Positions 9,138 through 17,424 of a stretch of 35,314 bases of DNA are shown here, in pieces. The notes below the pieces were generated by a model. It ran no database searches, was not told where the DNA came from, and was given only the letters and a program-made list of their open reading frames with translations. Source of the DNA: Pseudomonadota bacterium (GTDB lineage: Bacteria; Pseudomonadota; Gammaproteobacteria; Burkholderiales; Burkholderiaceae_C); the NCBI GenBank assembly GCA_018240325.1, contig JAFEFZ010000256.1:1-35314 (forward strand), written 5' to 3'. Positions within the stretch are counted from its first letter, which is position 1; every line of letters begins with the position of its first letter. A program made the position numbers and the translations under genes.

Positions 9138-11200
9138 GGGGTTGCCGCGAGTTGCTGCCACAGGAATCCGAACTCCAGCGCGCTCATGTCGGCGCGCTGC
9201 GCATTGTCGGCCGCGCCGCCGTGGCCGCCTTCGATGTTCTCGACCAGCAGCGCGTCGTGACCCTGCTCGCGCAGGCGCGCGGCCATCTTGCGCGCGTGGC
9301 CCGGGTGCACGCGGTCGTCGCGGGTGCTGGTGGTGAACAGCACCGGCGGCAGCCGGGTGCCGCGCGGCGGCACGTGGTGGTAGGGGCTGTAGGCCGCGAT
9401 CGCCGCCCAGTCGCCGGGGTCGTCGGGGTTGCCGTATTCGCTGATCCAGCTCGCGCCGGCCAGCAGCCGGTGGTAGCGCCGCATGTCCAGCAGCGGCACC
9501 TGGCAGACCACCGCGCCGAACAGCTCGGGGCGCTGCAGCATCACCGCGCCGACCAGCAGCCCGCCGTTGCTGCCGCCCATGATGCCCAGGCGCTGCGGCC
9601 GCGCGATGCGCTGCGCGGCCAGGTCCTCGGCCACGGCGATGAAGTCGTCGAAGGCGCGCTGGCGGCGGCGCCCCTGCGCCGCCTGGTGCCAGGCCGGGCC
9701 GTATTCGCCGCCGCCGCGGATGTTGGCCACCGCCAGCACGCCGCCGCGCGCGAGCCACGCATTGCCCCAGACGCCGGAGTAGAACGGCTGCTCCGAAGTC
9801 TCGAAGCCGCCGTAGCCGTACAGCAGCGTCGGCGCGTCGCCGCCGGCGCGCGCATCGGCCGGCCGCACCACGAAGTAGGGCACGCGCGTGCCGTCGCGCG
9901 AATGCGCGAAGCGCTGCTCGACGCGCAGCCCGGCGGTGTCGAACCAGGCCTGGCGCGCCTTCAGCGGCGCGCGCTCGTCGCTGCCCGCCGTGCCCAGCGC
10001 CAGCGTGTCGGGCGTGAGGAAGTCGGTGTAGCCGAACAGGTACTGCGCGGCCAGCGGGTCGGCCGGCACCAGCGGGTCGTGCAGCGCCTGCACGTGCAGC
10101 GTGCCCGGGAAGGGCGCGGCCGCCTCGCGCGCGTGCCAGCCGCCGCCGTCGAAGCGCTGCTCGACGAGCCGACCGGCGACGTCGTCGAGCACCTCGAGCA
10201 GCAGCGCATGCCGGGTGGCCGCGTAGCCGGCGAGCGAGCGCGACGGCGACGGCGTGAACAGCGCGGTCCACTCGGCGCGGCCTTCGAGGTAGGCCTGCGC
10301 GTCGGCCGCGAGCAGCGCGCCTTGCGGCCAGATGCGGCCGCCCTGCATCCAGTCGCTGCGCAGACTCAGCAGCACCTGGCCGTACCAGAACGCCAGCTCG
10401 GCGTCCTCGGGCTTGGCCAGCCGCTCGAGCCCATCGCCGCGCTGCAGCCACAGCTCGCTGGCGAAAAAGCCGGGCGCGCGGGTGAACACGGTGCGCTCGT
10501 AGCCCGGCGTGCGGTCCACCAGCACGCCGGCGAGCACGTCGTCGGGCCGGGCCTCGAACACGACCGGCGCTTCGCCCAGCGGCTGGCCGCGGCGCCAGCG
10601 CCTGATCACGCGCGGGTAGCCCGAGTCGGTCAGCGAGCCGGGGCCGAAATCGGTGCCCACATAGACGGTGTCGTCGTCGAGCCATTCGACCTCGGTCTTG
10701 GCCTCGGGCAGCGTGAAGCCGCCGTCGACGAAGCGGCGGGTCTCGAGGTCGAACTCGCGCACCACCACCGCGTCGGCGCCGCCGCGCGACAGGCGCAGCA
10801 GGCAGCGCCGGTATTCAGGCCCGAGGCAGACGGCGCCGCCCCAGGTCCCGTTCTCGCCTTCAGCCTGCCCCAGTGCATCCACGTCGAGCAGCAGCTCCCA
10901 CGCCGGCTGCGGCCGGCGGAACTCGGCCAGCGTCGTGCGCCGCCACAGCCCGCGCGGGTTGGCGGCGTCCTGCCAGAAGTTGTACAGATGCCCGCCGCGG
11001 CGCTGCACCGCCGGGATGCGGTCGGCCGCATCCAGGATCTGGCGCGTGCGCGCGCGCGTGGCTTCGAACGGCGGCCAGGCCTCGATGCGCGCGCGCGATT
11101 CGGCATTGCGCGCGCGCACCCACGCCAACGCGCGCTCCGACTCGACTTCTTCGAGCCAGAGCCAGGGGTCGGGTTCGGCGGCGGCGGGTGCGTGGGTCAT
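9134..11200 (-). CDS. Prolyl oligopeptidase (peptidase family S9A)
   Basis: The 688-residue protein has an N-terminal beta-propeller (DPWLWLEEVESERALAWVRARN opening, roughly residues 70-420) and a C-terminal alpha/beta-hydrolase domain. The catalytic triad can be placed: Ser544 in MGGSNGG, Asp at about 629 in TRDDRVHPGHA, and His660 in EGGHGG. RGGGEYGPAWHQA near residue 495 is typical for S9A. Such enzymes cut short peptides after Pro in the cytoplasm. No signal peptide is visible, so an intracellular location is likely. The start at 11200 gives the conserved DPWLWLE motif close to the N-terminus. It leads a three-gene operon with GNAT and DUF924 genes. Confidence 0.94.
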   Translation of the reverse strand: MTHAPAAAEPDPWLWLEEVESERALAWVRARNAESRARIEAWPPFEATRARTRQILDAADRIPAVQRRGGHLYNFWQDAANPRGLWRRTTLAEFRRPQPAWELLLDVDALGQAEGENGTWGGAVCLGPEYRRCLLRLSRGGADAVVVREFDLETRRFVDGGFTLPEAKTEVEWLDDDTVYVGTDFGPGSLTDSGYPRVIRRWRRGQPLGEAPVVFEARPDDVLAGVLVDRTPGYERTVFTRAPGFFASELWLQRGDGLERLAKPEDAELAFWYGQVLLSLRSDWMQGGRIWPQGALLAADAQAYLEGRAEWTALFTPSPSRSLAGYAATRHALLLEVLDDVAGRLVEQRFDGGGWHAREAAAPFPGTLHVQALHDPLVPADPLAAQYLFGYTDFLTPDTLALGTAGSDERAPLKARQAWFDTAGLRVEQRFAHSRDGTRVPYFVVRPADARAGGDAPTLLYGYGGFETSEQPFYSGVWGNAWLARGGVLAVANIRGGGEYGPAWHQAAQGRRRQRAFDDFIAVAEDLAAQRIARPQRLGIMGGSNGGLLVGAVMLQRPELFGAVVCQVPLLDMRRYHRLLAGASWISEYGNPDDPGDWAAIAAYSPYHHVPPRGTRLPPVLFTTSTRDDRVHPGHARKMAARLREQGHDALLVENIEGGHGGAADNAQRADMSALEFGFLWQQLAATP

Positions 11201-11335
11201 CGCAACGGGCAGGCAGGTGAAGGCGGGCAGGGGGTGCGGCAGGCGGCTGGCAGGCGGCGCGGCAGACGGCTGGCAGGCGGCGCGGCCGGCATGGGTGCCG
11301 GATCGTGCCGGGCGCGGTCGCGCGCGGCATGCGCG

Positions 11336-12316
11336 TCAGTCCACCTTGGCGCCGGAGGCCTTGACGACTTCCTTCCACTTCAGCGTCTCGGCGGCGATGA
11401 AGTCGCCGAGCTGCTTGGGCGTGCCGCCCACCGGCGTGGCGCCGAGCTTGGCGAAGCGCTCGATCACCTCGGGCTTCTTCAGGATGTGGTCGACTTCGGC
11501 CGACAGCTTGTCGATGATCGGCTGCGGCGTGCCGGCCGGCGCCATCAGCACGAACCAGGATTCGGCCTCGAAGCCGGGCAGCACGCTGGCCACCGTGGGC
11601 ACGCCCGGCAGCTGCGGCGCCGGCTGCGCCGAGGTGACCGCCAGCGCCCGGACCTTGCCCGCCTGGATCAGCTGCATCGCCGAAGGCAGGTTGTCGATCG
11701 ACAGGTCGATCTGGCCGGCCATCAGATCCTGCAGCATCGGCCCGCTGCCGCGGTAGGGCACGTGGGTGATGAACACGCCGGCCCTGGCCTTGAACAGCTC
11801 GGTCGACAAGTGGCCGGAGGTGCCGTTGCCGGGCGAGCCGTAGGTCAGCTTGCCGGGCTGCTTCTTCAGCAGCGCGATCAGCTCGGGCAGGCTCTTGACC
11901 GGCAGCTGCGGGTTGACCATCAGCACGTTGGGCACGCGCACCACGAAGGACACCGGCACCAGGTCCTTCGCGGTGTCGTAGGGCATCTTCGCGTACAGGA
12001 ACTGGTTGATCGCCTGCGTGCCGGGCGTGCCCATCAGGAAGGTGTAGCCGTCGGGCGCAGCGCGCGCCACCTCGGCGGCACCCAGGTTGCCGCCGGCGCC
12101 GGCCTTGTTGTCGACCACGAAGGTCTGCCCCAGGCTGCGCGTGAGCTGGTCGGCGACGATGCGCGCCGACAGGTCGGTGGTGCCGCCGGCCGCGAAGGGC
12201 ACGACGATGCGCACCGGCTTGGTCGGCCATGCGGGCTGGGCCGCCACGCCGGCGCTGCCCAGCCAGGCGAGGGCAGCGGTGCCGATCAGCACGAGGCGGC
12301 GAGTCGTCGGATTCAT
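11336..12316 (-). CDS. TctC/Bug family tripartite tricarboxylate transporter receptor
   Basis: The 326-residue periplasmic protein has a signal peptide (MNPTTRRLVLIGTAALAWLGSAGVAA) and the Bug family signature: WPTKPVRIVVPFAAGGTTD at the start of the mature part, VVDNKAGAGGNLGAAEVARAAPDGYTFLMG, LTYGSPGNGTSGHLSTELF, THVPYRGSGPMLQDLMAGQID, and a C-terminal KLGATPVGGTPKQLGDFIAAE. These proteins bind carboxylates, amino acids or nicotinate for TctAB membrane components, none of which are in the window; orphan receptors are very common in Burkholderiales. The start is supported by a strong AAGGAGG on the minus strand about 8 bases upstream. The ligand is not predictable. Confidence 0.94.
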   Translation of the reverse strand: MNPTTRRLVLIGTAALAWLGSAGVAAQPAWPTKPVRIVVPFAAGGTTDLSARIVADQLTRSLGQTFVVDNKAGAGGNLGAAEVARAAPDGYTFLMGTPGTQAINQFLYAKMPYDTAKDLVPVSFVVRVPNVLMVNPQLPVKSLPELIALLKKQPGKLTYGSPGNGTSGHLSTELFKARAGVFITHVPYRGSGPMLQDLMAGQIDLSIDNLPSAMQLIQAGKVRALAVTSAQPAPQLPGVPTVASVLPGFEAESWFVLMAPAGTPQPIIDKLSAEVDHILKKPEVIERFAKLGATPVGGTPKQLGDFIAAETLKWKEVVKASGAKVD

Positions 12317-12398
12317 GAAGGTTGCCTCCTTGCAGCGGGACGAATCGAAGGGTTCTCGGGGAAACGCCGGGCCGCCCCGGGTCTCCTTGGCCCCACGG

Positions 12399-12425
12399 GG
12401 AGCGGGCTGGGTGCAGCCCGGCTCC
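12399..12425. other. Stem-loop between the acyltransferase and TctC genes
   Basis: GGAGCGGGCT (12399-12408) pairs with AGCCCGGCTCC (12415-12425) apart from one bulged base, around a six-base loop. It lies 14 bases after the acyltransferase stop and 83 bases before the TctC start on the minus strand. No T-run follows, so if it terminates transcription it would be Rho-assisted or weak. Confidence 0.4.
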
Positions 12426-12438
12426 TCTGGGGGTGTGC

Positions 12439-13986
12439 TCAGGCGGCGGCCTTGGGCGTGCGCGCGGCCCTGCGCCGGCGTGCCGGCGCCTTGCCCACCA
12501 CCTCCAGCTTCGGGCGCGCCTTGCGCGGCGCCTTGGCGGCCGGCGCGGGCAGAGGTGCCGGCGCTGCCTCGGCGGGCAGCGCCGGCGCCAGCCGGCGCAT
12601 CGCATCGAAGGCGCGGGTGATGCCGTCGGCGATGTCGCGCACGTCGGGCACCGCGCGCCGGCAGGCGATCAGGCCGAAGCACAGCTGGCCCATGTAGCTC
12701 TGCACCGTGATGTTCAGCGCGACGCCGTGGATCACGATCGACACCGGGCAGTAGTCGAGCATCTGCGCGCCGGCCATGTACAGCGGCACCTGCGCGCCGG
12801 GCACGTTGCTGATCGTCACGTTGGCCACGCGGATGCGGTCGGCCAGGCGCGTGCGGCCGTACAGCGACACCAGCCCCGACAGCAGCCAGGGCGCGCCGAT
12901 CGACGGGAAGTCGGTCGGGATCAGCTCGCCGAACACGCCCATCGTGCTCTTCATCGAAGCCGTCGCCGCCTTGATCGCCGCCAGGCGCTCGAGCGGGTCG
13001 GCGATCTGCGAGCCCAGCTCGACGAAGGTCATCGTGACCTGGTTGTTCATGCGCGTGTCGCCCTCGTCGCGCAGCGACACCGGCACGCCGGCCACGAGCG
13101 AGGCCGCCGGCAGCTCGCGCGAATCCTTCAGGTAGCCGCGCAGCGCCGTCGAGCACAGCCACAGCACGGTGTCGTTGACCGACGCCCCGTGCGCCTTGCC
13201 CAGCGCCTTGGCCTCGGCCAGCGGCAGCGACGCGGTGGCGAACACGCGCTGGTTGGTGATCGTCACGTTGAAGGGCGTCGGCGGCGCCAGCGCGAACAGG
13301 CTGCGGCCCGAGGAGTCGGCGCGCTCGGCCCACGACTTGCGCACGCTGCCGGCCAGCGCCTTGCCCAGCGGCATCACCAGCCTGCCGACCATGCGCAGCT
13401 GGTGCCAGGTGTTCGACAGCGCCGCGCCCAGCAGCTCGGCCACGCCGAGCTGGTAGGCGTGCGGGCGGCGGTGGCGCGGCGCCTTCACCTTGCGCGGCAC
13501 CGGCGTCACGTCGAGCATCGCGTTGCCCAGCGCCACGCCGGCCTGGCCGTCGATCGCCGCGTGGTGCACCTTGATGTAGTAGCCCATCGTGCCGTCGGCC
13601 AGGCCGTCGATCACGTAGATCTCCCACAGCGGGCGGCTGCGGTCGAGCAGGCTGGAATGCAGCCGCGCGGCCAGCGCCTCCAACTGCTCCTGCGTGCCCG
13701 GCCTGGGCAGCACGGTGTGGCGCACGTGGTAGTCGAGGTCGATGTCGTCGGCCTCGATCCAGACCGGGTTGGCCAGGTCGAAGGGCATCAGCGCCAGCTT
13801 GCGCGTGAACACCGGCGCCAGGTGCAGGCGCTTGGCCATGTGGGCCTTGACGTCGTCGTGCCAGTTGCCGTCGTAGCCGTCGGGCAGCCGGCAGCGGTGC
13901 AGCGAGCCGACGTGCATCGGCATCTCGGCGGTTTCCAGGTGCAGGAAGGCGGCGTCGATCGCGCTCAGGTGCTGCATCTTGTTCAT
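12439..13986 (-). CDS. WS/DGAT family wax ester synthase/diacylglycerol O-acyltransferase
   Basis: The 515-residue protein carries the family active site HHAAIDG at 141-147 (HHxxxDG), after an N-terminus LSAIDAAFLHLETAEMPMHVG typical of this family, and later LRGYLKDSRELPAASLVAGVPVSLR, TMTFVELGS and NVTISNVPGAQVPLYMAGA (the ND/NVPG region). Such enzymes transfer acyl groups from acyl-CoA to long-chain alcohols or diacylglycerol, making storage lipid at the membrane or lipid-body surface. The last 50 or so residues are an Ala/Pro/Lys/Arg-rich basic tail that is not part of the enzyme fold. The ATG at 13986 starts the conserved region and has GGAGACAGG upstream; a TATGGT -10-like box is at 14026-14031. 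It diverges from the ProQ-family gene. Confidence 0.93.
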   Translation of the reverse strand: MNKMQHLSAIDAAFLHLETAEMPMHVGSLHRCRLPDGYDGNWHDDVKAHMAKRLHLAPVFTRKLALMPFDLANPVWIEADDIDLDYHVRHTVLPRPGTQEQLEALAARLHSSLLDRSRPLWEIYVIDGLADGTMGYYIKVHHAAIDGQAGVALGNAMLDVTPVPRKVKAPRHRRPHAYQLGVAELLGAALSNTWHQLRMVGRLVMPLGKALAGSVRKSWAERADSSGRSLFALAPPTPFNVTITNQRVFATASLPLAEAKALGKAHGASVNDTVLWLCSTALRGYLKDSRELPAASLVAGVPVSLRDEGDTRMNNQVTMTFVELGSQIADPLERLAAIKAATASMKSTMGVFGELIPTDFPSIGAPWLLSGLVSLYGRTRLADRIRVANVTISNVPGAQVPLYMAGAQMLDYCPVSIVIHGVALNITVQSYMGQLCFGLIACRRAVPDVRDIADGITRAFDAMRRLAPALPAEAAPAPLPAPAAKAPRKARPKLEVVGKAPARRRRAARTPKAAA

Positions 13987-14135
13987 GGGGCCTGTCTCCG
14001 GCGGGTGCCGCGGCAACGGACGTGCACCATAGCATGCGCTGGTATCGGTCGCGGCTGCGATGCGCGCCGATTGCGACGCAGCGGCCGGCGTTGCGGCGGG
14101 CCTGGCGCTCATCGGCGTGGCCGCCCGCCAGCAGC

Positions 14136-14141
14136 GACAAT
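14136..14141 (+). promoter_or_regulatory. Candidate -10 element for the ProQ-family gene
   Basis: GACAAT lies 30 bases upstream of the start codon. Its spacing and resemblance to TANAAT suggest a sigma-70 -10 box. A -35 element is not convincing. Confidence 0.35.
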
Positions 14142-14171
14142 GCGCACCCCAACGGCGCCGACCGCGCACCG

Positions 14172-14771
14172 ATGAACCACACCCCCGAAACCGTGGCCGG
14201 CGCGCCGGCGGACGACACCGCCGAAGCGCTGAAGCAGCGCTTCCCCGCCGCCTTTGCCGGTGCGCCGCGGCCGCTGAAGCTGCGCATCCAGGCCGACATC
14301 CAGGCGCGCGCGCCGGGCGTGTTCACCAAGGCGGCGCTCGGCGCCTTCCTGCGCCGCCATACCGGCCGCCACGGCTACCTGCTGGCGCTGGCGCGCGGCG
14401 GCCCGCGCTTCGACCTCGACGGCCAGCCCGCGGGCGAGATCAGTGCCGAGCACGCGCAGGCGGCCGCCGCCGAGCTGGCGCGCCGGCGCGAGCAGCGCGG
14501 CCAGCGCGAGCGCGAGCTCGACGACCAGCGGCGCGAGCGCGCCGCGCTGCTGCGCGCCTACGAGGCCAGCCGCGTGTCGCGTGCCAACTTCTGTGCGCTC
14601 AAGGGCATCCCCGAGGCGGCGCTCGATGCGCTGCTCGAGCTGGCGCGGCGCGAGGCGGCCGAACGCGCGGCCGTGCGCCACGACCGGCCCGCGAACCAGC
14701 GGCCGGCACACGGCCGGCCCGCGCAGGGCCGGCCGACGCACGAGCGGCGCCCGCCGATGCGGGCGCGCTGA
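14172..14771 (+). CDS. ProQ/FinO family RNA chaperone
   Basis: The 199-residue protein begins with a FinO/ProQ RNA-binding domain at about residues 18-95: LKQRFPAAFAGAPRPLKLRIQADI, FTKAALGAFLRRHTGRHGYLLALARGGPRFDLDG. It is followed by a strongly charged helical region (about 95-165, rich in Arg/Glu, probable coiled coil) and a C-terminal low-complexity tail with repeated RPA/GRP units ending RRPPMRAR. ProQ-type proteins bind small RNAs and mRNA 3' ends. The tail probably adds unspecific RNA affinity. The start ATG gives the usual short N-terminal lead. It is followed 40 bases later by the PAS/REC gene on the same strand. Confidence 0.9.
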   Translation: MNHTPETVAGAPADDTAEALKQRFPAAFAGAPRPLKLRIQADIQARAPGVFTKAALGAFLRRHTGRHGYLLALARGGPRFDLDGQPAGEISAEHAQAAAAELARRREQRGQRERELDDQRRERAALLRAYEASRVSRANFCALKGIPEAALDALLELARREAAERAAVRHDRPANQRPAHGRPAQGRPTHERRPPMRAR

Positions 14772-14811
14772 GACCGCGCGGCGCTCGCACCGAAACCGAC
14801 CTGAGATCGCG

Positions 14812-16365
14812 ATGACACCGCCCGTGCCCGGCGCAGGCCCGACGATGCCGCCCGACGACTTCGCGTCGCTGTTCGAGCAGCTGCCGATCGGCGCCTACCG
14901 CTCGACGCCCGACGGCCGGCAGCTGCGCGCCAACCCGGCGCTGGTGCGGCTGAACGGCTATGCCGACGAGGCCGAGCTGCTGGCCGCGGTGGGCGACATC
15001 GGCCGCGAGTGGTACGTGCAGCCCGGGCGGCGCGACGAATTCCAGCGCCGGATGCAGCGCGACGGCCAGGTGGCGGATTTCGTCTCCGAGGTCTTCCGCC
15101 ACAAGACCCGCGAGCGGATCTGGGTGCGCGAGCACGCGCACCGGGTCTGCGATGCGCACGGGACGGTGTGCTGCTACGAGGGCACGGTCGAGGACATCAC
15201 GCCGCAGCACCGCGCCGAGGAAGCGCTGGCCGCGAGCGAGCGGCGCTTTCGCGCCTATGTCGAGAAGTCGCCGGTGCTCACCGTGGTCTGCGACGTGCAG
15301 GGCCGCATCGGCTACGCCAGCCCGGCGGCGCTGACGCTGCTCGGCGTGGCGCCCGAGGCGATGTGCGGCACCCTCGCCTTCGACTGGCTGCACCCGGACG
15401 ACGTCATCGCGCTGCAGCGCGAGTTCGAGCGCGTGATCGAGCGCAACAACAGCGGCGAAGAGAGCACCTGCCGCGTGCGCTGTGCCGACGGCTCGTACCG
15501 CTACCTGGCGCTGTTGGGCAACCAATGCCTGGACGATCCCGCGGTGGCCGGGCTGGTGCTGAACGGGCACGACGTCAGCGGCCGGGTGCTGGCCGAGGCG
15601 GCGCTGCGCCGCCTGAACGTCGAGCTCGAGGAGCGTGTGCGCCGGCGCACCGGCGAGCTGCTGCAGGCGCGCGATGCAGCCGAGTTCGCGAGCCGCCGGC
15701 AGGCGCAGATGCTGCGCAGCGCCGCCGACGGGCTGCAGCTGCCGTTGCAGGCGCTGCTCGCCGCGGTCGCGCCGCTGCCCGGCCTGTGTGCCGCGCAGGC
15801 CGGCGCCGAAGCCATCGAGGCTGCGCGCAAGGCGCTGCGGGCAGCCGAGGGCCTGGGCCGCGGGATCGCCGACCTGTCGATGCTCGCGCGCCTGGAGTCG
15901 GGCGCGGCCCTGGGCGACACGCCCGTGCCTGCCGAGGGCGCGGCGCCTTCGGCCGCACCGGCTGCACAGCCGGCCGGCGCCGCGCCGCAGCCGCGCGCGG
16001 CGCGGCTGCTCTACATCGAGGACAACGCGATCAACCTGATGCTGATGCAGGCGATGATCGACACGCAGCCGCAGTGGCAGCTGCAGTGCGCGGCGCAGCC
16101 CGAGGCCGGGCTCGAGATCGCGCGCCGCGAGCGGCCCGACCTGATCCTGCTCGACATCCGGCTGCCGGGCATCGACGGCTACGAGGTGCTGCGCCGGCTG
16201 CGCGACGATGCGCGCACCGCGGCGATCCCGGTGGTCGCGGTCAGTGCCGATGCGATGCCGGCCGACGTGCGCCGCGGGCTGCAGGCGGGCTTCGCCGACT
16301 ACCTGACGAAGCCGGTGGAACTGCAGCGGCTGATCGCTGCGCTGCAGCGGCTGTTGCCGAGTTGA
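14812..16365 (+). CDS. PAS-PAS-degenerate DHp-response regulator protein
   Basis: The 517-residue soluble protein has two PAS domains (about 15-135, ending with CYEGTVEDITPQHRAEEAL; and about 140-265, ending with LNGHDVSGRVLAEAAL), a coiled coil, and a segment (about 285-365) that follows the histidine-kinase dimerisation pattern: ARDAAEFASRRQAQ, then AADGLQLPLQALL where SHELRTPLNAIL would be expected, and a terminal MLARLESG. The phosphoacceptor His position is Asp306. The ATPase domain is absent; an Ala/Pro linker leads directly to a receiver domain with Asp448 (LLDIRLPG) and Lys500 (YLTKPVE). It cannot autophosphorylate, so the receiver must be phosphorylated by another kinase or the protein works as a PAS-gated scaffold. 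The signal bound by the PAS domains is unknown. Confidence 0.88.
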   Translation: MTPPVPGAGPTMPPDDFASLFEQLPIGAYRSTPDGRQLRANPALVRLNGYADEAELLAAVGDIGREWYVQPGRRDEFQRRMQRDGQVADFVSEVFRHKTRERIWVREHAHRVCDAHGTVCCYEGTVEDITPQHRAEEALAASERRFRAYVEKSPVLTVVCDVQGRIGYASPAALTLLGVAPEAMCGTLAFDWLHPDDVIALQREFERVIERNNSGEESTCRVRCADGSYRYLALLGNQCLDDPAVAGLVLNGHDVSGRVLAEAALRRLNVELEERVRRRTGELLQARDAAEFASRRQAQMLRSAADGLQLPLQALLAAVAPLPGLCAAQAGAEAIEAARKALRAAEGLGRGIADLSMLARLESGAALGDTPVPAEGAAPSAAPAAQPAGAAPQPRAARLLYIEDNAINLMLMQAMIDTQPQWQLQCAAQPEAGLEIARRERPDLILLDIRLPGIDGYEVLRRLRDDARTAAIPVVAVSADAMPADVRRGLQAGFADYLTKPVELQRLIAALQRLLPS

Positions 16366-16462
16366 CGGGCGCCGCGCTTCGGCGGGCGGCGCGCGCCTGT
16401 GCGCAAGCCCGGGGCCGTCCGGCGGCCCAGACGGGTCTCGAGGGTTGCAAAGGAGGTGGACG

Positions 16463-17263
16463 ATGAACGATCGGATCGAGATCAACATGGATGGCGGCGT
16501 GGCCGATGTGCGCCTGGTCCGCGCCGACAAGATGAACGCGCTCGACGACGCGATGTTCGCCGCGCTGCGCGAAGCCGGCGAGGCGCTGAAGGCGCGCGCC
16601 GGGCTGCGCGCGGTGGTGCTGTCGGGCGAGGGCCGCGCCTTCTGCGCCGGGCTGGACACCGCCAACTTCGGCAAGATGGCCAGCGGCGAGCGCGGCGGCG
16701 CGCGGCTGCTCGCCGGCGAGCGCACGCCCGGCGGCGCCAACCCGCCGCAGCACAGCGTGATGGTGTGGCGCGAGATCCCGGTGCCGGTGATCGCCGCGGT
16801 GCACGGCGTGGCCTACGGCGGCGGCTTCCAGCTGATGCTCGGCGCCGAGCTGCGCTTCGTCGCGCCCGACACCAAGCTGTCGATCATGGAGATCAACTGG
16901 GGGCTGGTGCCCGACATGGGCGGCATCGCGCTGCTGCGCGGGCTGCTGCGCGACGACCTCGCGCGCGAGCTGGTCTACACCGGGCGCGTGTTCAGCGGCA
17001 GCGAAGCCGGGCAGATCGGCCTGGCCACGCGCGTGTGCGCCGATCCGCGCGCCGAAGCGCTGGCGCTGGCGCACGAGATCGCCGCGCGCAGCCCGAAGGC
17101 GATGCGCGCCGCCAAGCGCCTGCTCGACCTGGCCGCCGATGCCGACGCCAAGACGATCCTGCTGGCCGAAAGCCGCGAGCAGGCGGCGCTGATCGGCTCG
17201 GCCGAGCAGGCCGAGGCGGTGCGCGCGCGCCTGGCCGGGCGGCGCGGCGACTTTGCCGACTGA
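16463..17263 (+). CDS. Crotonase/enoyl-CoA hydratase family protein
   Basis: The 266-residue protein has the crotonase oxyanion-hole segments AFCAGLDTANF (near 60-70) and GVAYGGGFQLMLGAELRF (near 117-134), followed by MEINWGLVPDMGG. In enoyl-CoA hydratase the first catalytic Glu sits where Gln is found here (GGGFQL), while the second Glu (MEINWG) and the Asp of PDMGG are kept. The Glu and Asp correspond to those of dienoyl-CoA isomerase, so isomerase activity is possible; the reaction is not settled by sequence. The start is fixed by an excellent Shine-Dalgarno, AAAGGAGGTGG, ending three bases before the ATG. Its stop codon touches the large palindrome that follows. Confidence 0.92.
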   Translation: MNDRIEINMDGGVADVRLVRADKMNALDDAMFAALREAGEALKARAGLRAVVLSGEGRAFCAGLDTANFGKMASGERGGARLLAGERTPGGANPPQHSVMVWREIPVPVIAAVHGVAYGGGFQLMLGAELRFVAPDTKLSIMEINWGLVPDMGGIALLRGLLRDDLARELVYTGRVFSGSEAGQIGLATRVCADPRAEALALAHEIAARSPKAMRAAKRLLDLAADADAKTILLAESREQAALIGSAEQAEAVRARLAGRRGDFAD

Positions 17264-17424
17264 AGAGGCTGAGAGGCTTTCGCCCATGCCCGCCTTGCAC
17301 GCCGGAACACGCCGGCTCGTCGTTGCAAATGCTCGCCATAGCTCGAGCTATGGCTGCGCTTTGCGCCTAGTTCCGACGCGTTCCGGCGCGCCTTTCGGGC
17401 ACGGCCGAAAGCCTCTCAGCCTCT
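17264..17424. repeat. 161-bp imperfect palindrome with perfect 19-bp ends and 20-bp centre
   Basis: The outer arms 17264-17282 and 17406-17424 are perfectly complementary over 19 bases (AGAGGCTGAGAGGCTTTCG and its complement). The centre 17335-17354 is a perfect 20-base palindrome (core CCATAGCTCGAGCTATGG). The regions between arm and centre are also largely complementary (blocks around TGCCCG, CGCCGGAAC, GCAAA). The whole unit is symmetric around 17344. It begins directly after the crotonase stop codon. It could be a REP-like or MITE-like genomic repeat, a terminator, or both. No transposase is present. Confidence 0.85.

Noticed and set aside
9152-12697. 1181-codon plus-strand open frame over the peptidase and TctC genes
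   Set aside because: Antisense shadow typical of very GC-rich DNA; the minus-strand products are full, recognised families.
14599-16740. Long minus-strand open frame over the PAS/receiver gene
   Set aside because: Arg/Gln/His-rich composition and no domain; the plus strand has clear PAS and receiver motifs.
17264-17424. Intrinsic terminator as the sole explanation of the palindrome
   Set aside because: Far longer than a terminator needs and no T-run at the arm; kept as a repeat with possible termination role.
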